A stretch of DNA of 13,891 nucleotides, from NCBI GenBank assembly GCA_028565715.1, contig JAOXYC010118888.1, positions 1 through 13,891 of the forward strand, given 5' to 3'. The notes beneath the pieces are model-generated. The model did no database searches. It was not told where the DNA came from and was given only the letters and a program-made list of their open reading frames with translations. Below, piece by piece: positions 8,301 to 13,891 of the stretch (position 1 is its first letter; each line of letters starts with the position of its first letter). Made by a program: the position numbers and the translations under genes. Source of the stretch: Phoronis pallida. Lineage: Eukaryota; Phoronida; Phoronidae.

Positions 8301-11300
8301 AATGTACAGGTAATTCGTATCCTTGATAAAAAGTGACAAGTTTTAAAGTCTACATAAAGTGAACATTTAGACACTATGTGGTCCCAAGCAAGTAATTGTT
8401 GCAACTACATGACTCTTGTTGAAATGAATTGAATTGAATTGAAAAATTAATATTCGTAAAAATCATGACTTGCAATGTTTTATTAATAAATAGTATTAGG
8501 AGTATCTCAAAAGGATTATCACCTATAGTATATTATTGGTATATGGTCTATGTTTTATGTTTTCAACGTTTTAATAAATATTCTCATTGTTTTCTGTAGG
8601 ATCTAGAATCTTCGAAAAACCCGTAATATTCTTCGCGATAACCAAATCCATTTGTGAAATTGCCATAAACTTTGCTGATATTCCGAGCAGCCAAGACATG
8701 GGTTTGAAAGTTATCACGCAACACAAGGAGAACTCTCGGATATCTTCTCTGGCTGTGAATATCCATTCAAGAAGTCTTTACTACGTAGAGAACACAGACT
8801 ATGCCTTCATACGACAGATGTCACTTGACGAACCACATGAAGAAGTCGATATAATACGTGGGGTTGGAAAAATTGAAGGTAATTTTTTGAAATTTTAAAA
8901 AACTGTACACTCATGAAGAAGTTGCCAACACTTGGCCTGCGTTCTCCAATGCCAACCAGTTTCCATATTCCATATAATTTCCTGGACAACGATCACTCAC
9001 AGTCATTCATTAGAAAACACCGCGTCTTCTAGCGGAGTCGAAAGAACTGTCGTTGATCTTTAAATGAAATAACTTACACGATAGCTGTGATAGCATGCCT
9101 ACCTGAATAATGTTTTCCGTGTTACAGGTATTGCAGTAGATTGGATTACTTATAAACTTTACTGGACTGATTCTTTCCTTCGTCACATCAAAGTAAGCAC
9201 AACCACTGGAGAATGGCAGAAAGTCGTAGTAACCAATGTCTCTGATCCGAGAGGGGTCGCTGTTCATCCAATAAAAGGGTAAGTACATGAAATAAAATTT
9301 TGCCTGGCAGCTTCAATTCTGTAAAGTCTGGCTTGTTGTTGAAATTAGGTTGACAACTTTTCGCAATTGCGGAGATTAAATGTCGCTCAATCGGAAAATA
9401 GAAAATTGGGAGAATTACAGCCGGAGCAACTTTTACAGATTAGAAAACCATTATTATCACTTAACTACCCTTATATTCGAATTGATATCACTTTGTGATA
9501 TATATGTATTATTACACAGTGAAAAATCATAGAACTCGCCAAAGGCTCGTTCTATGATTTTTCAAAATCTCATCCAATAAAAGGTGGTACTACTTCCCAT
9601 TCATTGTAAGAATCACTTTTTATCGCAGTCAATGTCTTGTCTTTAGAATGCTGTACTGGCTCAACGGACAGATAGGTGGCGCTGCCATTGGATGTTCCAA
9701 ACTTGACGGAAGCAATCGACGAATACTAACGACATCGGATGTGAGATCGCCAAAAGATTTGGTCATCGACTTTAAGAAAAATCGGTGAGTAGGTAACCTT
9801 TTAGTGCTCCCGTTGTTTGGAAATATTACGCGATGTCAAAATAAGTATCATTCTCTTTCTACAAAATAAAACAAACAGCTGTTTCGCTAACCAAAACCGA
9901 TCAGGACTGCTGTGAATATTTTCAATATCCATAGTTAGTTACTAGCATTGCAATGTTTCTCTTTTCTAGATTATTCTGGACAGATACTTTGGGGTTTGTC
10001 TCATCAGTTGACTTGGATGGAAACAACGTTGGAAGAGTTGTCACAATGCCTGCCCAACACATCAGTGGCATTGGTTTATTTCAGGTAAAGGCGGTTGCAG
10101 TTTTCCTTTTATAAACTGAAAGACTTCTTGGTGGGTCTAAAGCCTTTACTGCATCGACAAAAACAAAAGCTAGCTGTATTATAATTTCTTGATGATATAT
10201 CCACTTTGGTGCAAATACGTATAGACTTAAATACTAGGGTTGACAGGCAGTTGACTTCCAATTTCAAATTCTTGTCATGTACAGTGAGCACCATTGTGAA
10301 AATGCCAAAAAGTATTTTGTTGATTTGAGGATGTTGGCCATGTTTAAAATTCTTGTCACTTTTTATAGAATTATATATTTTGGACTGACAAGTTATCAAA
10401 TGGTATCTACGCTGCAAACAAGAACACAGGAAAAGTAGTCCGGGGGTTCACGATGCGACTTGGGAGTATGAATGGTATTATTGTGTACGACTATTCACAG
10501 CAACCACGGGACAACAAAACAAGTGAGTGGAGCTGTGGAAATTTTATTTGCCCCTAAAATTCGGCCGGGACCTAACAAACTCAATCTTTTGGTAATGTGG
10601 AACTAGACGCATTTTCCGCAAAATACGATTCACAAATTGTGAGCACTCCATCAAAAACCATAACTGAATCGAAGTGTACCGATAAACCTTTAATGAGCTA
10701 TTTTTCCACCTTTTTGAAAGTAGACATCACCCCCGTACTGTTTGGTGGGCTGTTCCGAAATCAAACTGTGTATAAAACCTGAATAAGATGACAAATAAAT
10801 GCATGCTTTTACTGGCAGAAAAAGATACATTTTAAAAAGACAGAATTTTTCTGTCTTTTCAAAATTTATCACTTTCTGCCTGGTGTAGTTGTTTAAGCAC
10901 AACTATCATATATGTAAATAAGAGACCCGGTTTCGATTCCTGGTCGGGTTCTGAATGTTTCTGTCTTTTCTAAATTTATCATCTAGATAAGATGCATCAT
11001 TTGCAACATGGACGTATGTTATGTCTTTATAAAGCAAATTCCGTATTACTAGGGGAATCCAATGAACTTTAAAGTGAAATATTTCCATAATGGTTATAAT
11101 CATTCTACTCCTGTATATAGGTATATGTAGTATTGACAACGGTGGATGTGAACAGCTTTGTTTTGATGTGCAGCTAAACCACACATGTGCGTGCGCGGAG
11201 GGATATTACCTTTCTACTGACGGACGCACTTGTAAAACAGGTAAGTATGCTTGATTGCGTTATTTTTTATTTTTCAATGTGGTAGGCTTTGAACACTAGT

Positions 11301-13781
11301 TAAACAGACTGCAAATAAAACGGTTTTGCTAAATGAATAACAAGACATCAGCTTTTATCCAACAACACAATGAAAGCTTTTTATTTCATTAAAATGAACA
11401 TTTTTATTTTATAAATATTTAAAAAGACAGAAAACTCTGCCCAGATCAGTTCCGAATTTTTCTGTCTTTTCAATTTTTATCACATTCGGTCAGTAAAAGC
11501 ATGCATTTGTTTGTATTTTGATTTTGATTCATGTAGTACGATGTTTTTATTAGTCATGCTACATTAATCAATATTATATTTCAGACATTATCAATGACAA
11601 GTTCTTACTACTAACGGACACGACACAGCACAAGATATTTCAACTTGATCTAGGAACACAAGCAATCAACGCTGTTCCTATACGCGAACATAACTGGCCA
11701 TCTTCACTTGACTATGATGCAAATGTTCAGCGAATGTTCTGGCTAGACTTGAAGAGCAATTCTGTCAAGAGCTCATCTCTAAATGGATCATCTGAGACGG
11801 TTCTCAGATCCATAAGTATTGGTAAGAACATGTTACTAAACTACTTGTTCGCTTGTGTTAGTTTTCAATAACCACATTAGACTTCTAAACTTTAACGACT
11901 GAATTCGATTTGCAATCCGAGACAAATTAATTAAGTTGTGACCATTGCGAAGGAACTACCTAGCTAAGACCAGCACAAGTGTAATAGAATATGTTAGTGA
12001 AGAATTGATTTCTTCGTTAGTCATGTGAAACCCATTTCAAGAGGGAATGGAACTACAATCGGCAACACCTGGCAGTTATCCGAAACTGTCAATCGGGAGA
12101 AACAGCAGCATCTTAAAATGTTTGCAACTATTTCTGAATGATCTCTAGGATGGTCTACAATAATTTCATTATGCTTGAAAAATCAATATTTTTTTGATGT
12201 TTTGATCAAATCTGTGATATCACTGGCACGGAAGTCATAGCTTAAGACATTGGAATTGGAAAAATACTTTGTTTTTCAAATAATTTCAAGATTTTAATTC
12301 CAAACAAGAAAATTGCCAAATACGCTTAATGTAGAGATCCCAGCTATAAACAGTTTCTCCAGTCACACAATGAAAAAATGAATTATAATTGTAGATTGTT
12401 CTCTCGAGGCTCTGAAAATTGATGACGTCAATCAGCTGGTTTATTACTCCACATCCAATAAGAGCAAGTCAACTGGGTGGATTTATGTTATGGATTACTA
12501 CGGGGGCAACCACACCGTTTTCAGACAACTGAATGGCAGACCAACCTCTCTGGAAGTGTTTAGAGGGTGAGAAAATATAATTGACCGAATAATGATACTA
12601 ATACCTGAACATGTAAACTTTTAAAAGATTTGTCAATATAATTTTTCGACGCCAATGGGCCGAGAAACAATATCTCATCTGAGAATTGTCGAGACCAATT
12701 TTGCCCTGAATGATCGGAATATTCATGAAATAAGGTGTTCAATAAAAATGAAAAACTATAATTGCCCATCAAGTTTAGCACAATGCAGCATGACTACAGT
12801 TATCATGAAAAGCCTACACTCCAAATAGAAATTTGACCATTTTAGTCCAAGAAGCTTCTGGATTAGGTATGATGATGTATTTTAATAATAGGTACGTTTA
12901 CTGGACGGTCTGTTGCCATGATACGAGCATCTCACGCGCATGCGAACAATCAGACTCAGCTCTCGATGAGGTAATTGCACAAGGAGGATTGGGTATGATA
13001 AATGACGTCACGCTTGATAGGCAAAGTAAGTGATATTTGATCTTACAGTAAATTATAATACTACCATAATATATGATGAAACAAATTGTTTATTCTCTCT
13101 CAACATTCACTAGGATAAGTTGAATAGCCCACTTACATTGAAAACTCCTGCCCATCGCAAAAAACGTCTCATCAAGTAAGCGAACTTTTGATGTTATTCA
13201 CCGTTTTTGATACACACATTATAATTTTCCCTTATAGCTAACTCACTGTATTGGGTAGATACTATACTTGGCAAGATAGAAACAGCAAACCTTGACGGTA
13301 CAGGACGGCAGCTACTACACCAATTGAGAGACTCGAAATATAGTTCCATTGTCGTTTACAATCAAGGCCTACTTGTGTCGTCATGGGCAATGCCGTAAGT
13401 TGAATGAAATTTACGACATTGTCGGGTGAGGATTCTCAAACGTCAAAAGCCTATGCAAAGGGTGTTTGTCTCCTCCACTACTCTGTCAAAATCAGAATAC
13501 ATGTAAACCAAATGTCCATAACAACATAAAGTAAATATGTGTAATGGCTATACAACATTTAAAATGCAACGACACTCATATCTGAATAGTCAAAGGTATC
13601 TTTAATTATTTGAACTGTGTTGTTTTAAAATATGCCTATAATTTTTTGATAAAAAGTTAACAAAATGTTAAATTACGATGTCATTCTCACAGATTCCTCT
13701 CGTTCATTAATGGATCGGAAGGACAAGTATTTGGACCTGCACGATTTGGCAGAGTAAATAGCATGAGACCAGATTATAGAA
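5326..13781 (+). CDS. LRP5/6-type YWTD beta-propeller/EGF receptor, 5' part of gene (16 exons, partial)
   Basis: Joined exons 5326-5392, 5668-6112, 6396-6648, 7004-7154, 8167-8277, 8600-8878, 9128-9278, 9647-9784, 9970-10084, 10369-10522, 11121-11240, 11585-11821, 12395-12566, 12892-13025, 13238-13394 and 13693-13781 keep one frame across every GT..AG junction for 2773 coding bases (at least 924 residues). Order: signal peptide (1-22), propeller 1 (about 24-305), EGF (about 306-342), propeller 2 (about 344-621), EGF (about 622-661), propeller 3 (about 663-924). Each propeller can be divided into six blades with YWTD-type cores. Several possible N-glycosylation sites fit an extracellular protein. 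In the LRP family such propellers bind secreted ligands (for example Wnt or DKK on LRP5/6); the ligand here is unknown. Starting directly with a propeller, without LDLa repeats, favours an LRP5/6-like layout over LRP1/2 or VLDLR. Many YWTD motifs are degenerate, so orthology is uncertain. The C-terminal part lies outside the window. Confidence 0.92.
5668..6112 (+). CDS. LRP-type gene exon 2: propeller 1, blades 1-3
   Basis: 445 bases, phase 1 in and phase 2 out (AAAGG|GTGAGT). Blade 1 begins at QLVFVWRNHNTSEIVLKNG, blade 2 at VLIYNDKGRKRGIEAL, and blade 3 has the canonical GISVDWLAKNIYWTD. It ends at GIAVHPRKG, the usual loop before the next blade. Blades 1 and 2 lack an exact YWTD. Possible glycosylation sites are NTS and NVT. 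Confidence 0.9.
6396..6648 (+). CDS. LRP-type gene exon 3: propeller 1, blades 4-5
   Basis: 253 bases, phase 2 in, phase 0 out (TTTCAG|GTTTGT). It reads FLFWGNAGSHPKIERSSLSG, matching the family pattern YWTDWG..PKIERA.LDG with a degraded YWTD, then GITVDYITDTIYWVDGAKGT and AIDLFQ. The acceptor TATTTTTAG at 6395 restores the frame with exon 2. Confidence 0.9.
6710..6802. repeat. 93-bp foldback element in intron 3
   Basis: Inverted arms of about 24 bases: GGTACAAGTCGAATATAGCG at 6710 onward, and its near complement ending CTATATTCGACCTGTACC at 6802, around a 44-base loop. Weak similarity continues outside both ends. It is probably a small MITE relic, 61 bases after exon 3. Confidence 0.65.
7004..7154 (+). 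CDS. LRP-type gene exon 4: propeller 1, blade 6
   Basis: 151 bases, phase 0 in, phase 1 out (AAATG|GTAAGT). It begins GYIYITENSNNTLQIYTKES, where YITE replaces YWTD, and ends DGIVMYDETRQPQSRN. The closing RQP is the family hallmark just before an EGF module. The acceptor is ATACTCAG at 7003. Confidence 0.9.
7310..7835. mobile_element. 526-bp MITE-like element in intron 4
   Basis: The left arm (7310 to about 7424) starts AGTTTAGGTTACC and matches the reverse complement of the right arm (about 7705-7835), sharing ATGGCCATCTCCAGTTTTGG, CTTTCTAGTTTTCGAATCAC and GTGACGTCACCAGCGTCCC. The left arm lacks about a dozen bases present in the right. The interior shows no transposase. No clear target-site duplication is seen. 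It accounts for half of the longest intron of the gene. Confidence 0.8.
8167..8277 (+). CDS. LRP-type gene exon 5: EGF-like module 1
   Basis: 111 bases, phase 1 on both sides, the class 1-1 symmetry usual for EGF exons. It has six cysteines: GCEFKNCEDICVSEANG, then ATCLCGVGKILQEDGMSC. The N-G-C start replaces the usual N-P-C and cysteines 1-2 are only four residues apart. The acceptor is TTAACATAG at 8166 with branch-like TACTGAC just upstream; the donor is AAAC|GTAAGC. An in-frame open extension upstream (8083-8166) is treated as intron. Confidence 0.85.
8421..8445. repeat. Short (AATTG)n tandem repeat in intron 5
   Basis: About four tandem AATTG units with a slightly altered first copy. 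A minor simple-sequence tract. Confidence 0.5.
8600..8878 (+). CDS. LRP-type gene exon 6: propeller 2, blades 1-2
   Basis: 279 bases, phase 1 in and out (GAAG|GTAATT). Blade 1 opens PVIFFAITKSICEIAI, a degraded counterpart of the LLFARR..I..I pattern after an EGF module. Blade 2 reads SLYYVENTDYAFIRQMSLD. The acceptor is TTTTCTGTAG at 8599. Cys361 is not part of an EGF module. Confidence 0.88.
9128..9278 (+). CDS. LRP-type gene exon 7: propeller 2, blade 3
   Basis: 151 bases, phase 1 in, phase 2 out (AAAGG|GTAAGT). It reads GIAVDWITYKLYWTDSFLRH and ends DPRGVAVHPIKG, a textbook YWTD blade. The ending matches exon 2 (IAVHPRKG) in both structure and intron phase. Confidence 0.93.
9484..9564. 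repeat. Strong hairpin in intron 7
   Basis: Perfect 16-base inverted repeat TGAAAAATCATAGAAC (9520-9535) and GTTCTATGATTTTTCA (9549-9564) around a 13-base loop. It is preceded by a second small inverted repeat, ATATCAC..GTGATAT, near 9485-9501. It may be a MITE end or an RNA hairpin in the intron. Confidence 0.6.
9647..9784 (+). CDS. LRP-type gene exon 8: propeller 2, blade 4
   Basis: 138 bases, phase 2 in and out (AATCG|GTGAGT). It reads MLYWLNGQIGGAAIGCSKLD, then GSNRRILTTSDVRSPKDLVI. The WLN variant replaces WTD; the LDGSNRR turn is canonical. The acceptor is GTCTTTAG at 9646. Confidence 0.9.
9970..10084 (+). CDS. LRP-type gene exon 9: propeller 2, blade 5
   Basis: 115 bases, phase 2 in, phase 0 out (TTTCAG|GTAAAG). 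It reads LFWTDTLGFVSSVDLDGNN and ends ISGIGLFQ. The ending parallels AIDLFQ of exon 3, with the same phase-0 intron. The acceptor is CTTTTCTAG at 9969. Confidence 0.92.
10369..10522 (+). CDS. LRP-type gene exon 10: propeller 2, blade 6
   Basis: 154 bases, phase 0 in, phase 1 out (ACAA|GTGAGT). It begins NYIFWTDKLSNGIYAANKNT and closes GIIVYDYSQQPRDNKT, the pre-EGF ending of an LRP propeller. It corresponds to exon 4 of propeller 1. Confidence 0.92.
10814..10880. repeat. 67-bp near-perfect hairpin in intron 10
   Basis: The outer stem GGCAGAAA..GATA pairs with TATCACTTTCTGCC. The inner stem AAAAGACAGAA pairs with TTCTGTCTTTT. The segment folds almost end to end and belongs to the repeat family bracketing exon 11. 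Confidence 0.65.
10881..10952 (+). repeat. tRNA-like relic with Pol III A- and B-box (SINE-like)
   Basis: TGGTGTAGTTGTTTAAGCA at 10881 resembles an A box and D arm. GTTTCGATTCC at 10930-10940 differs from the B-box consensus GGTTCGANTCC at one base. Box starts are 49 bases apart, normal for tRNA genes. The sequence after the B box (TGGTCGGGTT) resembles a tRNA 3' half, but acceptor and T stems do not pair properly, so this is a tRNA-derived SINE head or tRNA pseudogene, not a working tRNA. Near-identical CTGTCTTTTC.AAATTTATCA motifs sit at 10851 and 10961, on both sides of it. Confidence 0.5.
11121..11240 (+). CDS. LRP-type gene exon 11: EGF-like module 2
   Basis: 120 bases, phase 1 on both sides. 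It has six cysteines with typical spacing: ICSIDNGGCEQLCFDVQ, then HTCACAEGYYLSTDGRTC. The NGGC and DGRTCK motifs are those of LRP-family EGF modules that pack under a YWTD propeller. An N-H-T site is present. The acceptor is TGTATATAG at 11120 and the donor ACAG|GTAAGT. Confidence 0.93.
11585..11821 (+). CDS. LRP-type gene exon 12: propeller 3, blades 1-2
   Basis: 237 bases, phase 1 in and out (ATTG|GTAAGA). Blade 1 reads FLLLTDTTQHKIFQLDLG, followed by NAVPIREHNWPSSLDYD, a good match to the post-EGF blade of LRP5/6-type propellers. Blade 2 has RMFWLDLKSNSVKSSSLNGS. The acceptor is ATTTCAG at 11584. Confidence 0.92.
12121..12350 (-). mobile_element. Single-arm copy of the 2565-3063 foldback element, in intron 12
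   Basis: It begins TTTGCAACTATTTCTGAATG, sharing CTCTAGGATGGTCTACAAT, ATCACTGGCACG and AAGAAAATTGCCAAATA with the reverse-complemented right arm and spacer of the element at 2565-3063. It stops near CCAGCTATAAACAG without the second arm. It is truncated and lies 44 bases before exon 13. Confidence 0.75.
12395..12566 (+). CDS. LRP-type gene exon 13: propeller 3, end of blade 2 and blade 3
   Basis: 172 bases, phase 1 in, phase 2 out (AGAGG|GTGAGA). It reads CSLEALKIDDVNQLVYYSTS, then GWIYVMDYYGGNHTVF, ending SLEVFRG. YYST stands in place of YWTD, and the blade has an inserted SNKSKSTG loop. The phase-2 exit matches exons 2 and 7. Confidence 0.85.
12892..13025 (+). CDS. LRP-type gene exon 14: propeller 3, blade 4
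   Basis: 134 bases, phase 2 in, phase 1 out (CAAA|GTAAGT). It reads YVYWTVCCHDTSISRACEQS, then GLGMINDVTLDRQ. The acceptor AATAATAG at 12891 is the only nearby AG that keeps the frame; its pyrimidine tract is weak. The blade carries three cysteines (about 805, 806 and 815), unusual for a YWTD propeller. Confidence 0.82.
13238..13394 (+). CDS. LRP-type gene exon 15: propeller 3, blade 5 and start of blade 6
   Basis: 157 bases, phase 1 in, phase 2 out (TGCC|GTAAGT). It reads NSLYWVDTILGKIETANLDG, then TGRQLLHQLRDSKYSSIVVY, a well-kept LRP blade. Blade 6 starts GLLVSSWAMP with YWTD lost. The acceptor is CCCTTATAG at 13237. Confidence 0.9.
13693..13781 (+). CDS. LRP-type gene exon 16: propeller 3, end of blade 6
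   Basis: 89 bases, phase 2 in, phase 1 out (AGAA|GTAAGT). It reads FLSFINGSEGQVFGPAR and ends NSMRPDYR, the position where an EGF module normally follows. The phase-1 exit predicts a phase 1-1 EGF exon beyond the right edge. An NGS glycosylation site is present. Confidence 0.85.
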
Positions 13782-13804
13782 GTAAGTGATTCCAAGTGCA
13801 TATA

Positions 13805-13816
13805 TCATATATATAT

Positions 13817-13891
<75 letters not shown>
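13805..13891. repeat. (AT)n followed by (TGA)n microsatellite at the window end
   Basis: A short TA-rich run leads into at least 24 uninterrupted TGA/ATG units from 13818 to the last base. It lies in intron 16, 36 bases after the exon 16 donor, and continues beyond the window. Confidence 0.95.

Larger units (their letters stand above)
10790..11515. repeat. Inverted repeat pair bracketing EGF exon 11
   Basis: The left end 10790-10814 (..AATGCATGCTTTTACTG) and right end 11491-11515 (CAGTAAAAGCATGCATT..) are inverted copies matching at about 23 of 25 positions. Each is followed inward by AAAAGACAG/CTGTCTTTT palindromes and a TTTATCAC motif. Exon 11 and its splice sites lie between them. They are either two copies of one element in opposite orientation or the ends of a single composite foldback element. 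Confidence 0.65.

Noticed and set aside
8058-8339. Minus-strand open frame opposite EGF exon 5
   Set aside because: It is the antisense shadow of the EGF-coding exon, which has six ordered cysteines and correct splice phases.
10597-10782. 61-residue open frame in intron 10
   Set aside because: It has no domain, no splice sites in phase, and the EGF exon that must follow exon 10 is found at 11121.
10881-10952. Functional tRNA gene
   Set aside because: The B box is good, but acceptor and T stems do not pair and the anticodon arm is unclear. Called a tRNA-like relic instead.
12867-12891. Earlier acceptor GATTAG for exon 14
   Set aside because: Starting at 12867 puts the exon out of frame and reaches TAA before the YVYWT blade. 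Only the AG at 12890-12891 keeps the frame.
1-13891. CRISPR array, bacterial operon, phage or viral genes
   Set aside because: Spliced exons, EGF/YWTD domains and MITE-like repeats show animal nuclear DNA. The only tandem array is a simple microsatellite, and no viral gene is seen.

Overview
This window is animal (metazoan) genomic DNA: protein-coding exons with GT..AG introns, AT-rich non-coding sequence and many short foldback (MITE-like) elements. The genus cannot be read from the sequence. The gene types, short introns (mostly about 185-370 bases) and abundance of small non-autonomous DNA elements would fit an invertebrate such as a marine deuterostome or lophotrochozoan, which is an inference.

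Layout. (1) Positions 38-627, minus strand: first coding exon of a rhodopsin-like (class A) G-protein-coupled receptor, from the start methionine through transmembrane segments 1-4, ending at a probable splice donor; the rest lies beyond the left edge. (2) About 630-5325: mostly non-coding and repeat-rich. It holds a roughly 797-bp inverted-repeat element inserted at TA (about 1395-2191), a long-armed foldback element (2565-3063), a 78-bp foldback (4112-4189), and some exon-like open stretches (3121-4042 and 4533-4765) that cannot be confirmed. (3) 5326 to the right edge, plus strand: the 5' part of a large gene for a low-density-lipoprotein-receptor-related (LRP) ectodomain. Sixteen exons splice in a consistent frame to at least 924 residues: signal peptide, six-bladed YWTD beta-propeller 1, EGF-like 1, propeller 2, EGF-like 2, propeller 3, with the last visible exon ending where a third EGF exon would be expected. 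This order, with a propeller directly after the signal peptide, resembles LRP5/LRP6, but many YWTD motifs are degenerate, so it is best called a divergent LRP5/6-type YWTD-EGF protein. Any LDLa repeats, transmembrane segment and tail lie outside the window.

The intron pattern records duplication of a propeller-EGF unit: EGF exons are bounded by phase-1 introns, and all three propellers carry a phase-2 intron at the same structural point. The three longest introns each hold identifiable repeat material, including a tRNA-like RNA polymerase III promoter relic (intron 10) and matching inverted repeats that bracket the second EGF exon. The window ends in a (TGA)n microsatellite just after the donor of exon 16. 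The receptor and the LRP gene are divergently transcribed about 4.7 kb apart, with no sign that they share a function. I found no evidence of a wholly new molecular system. The most unusual items are the diverged tandem-propeller gene and the repeat structures in its introns.
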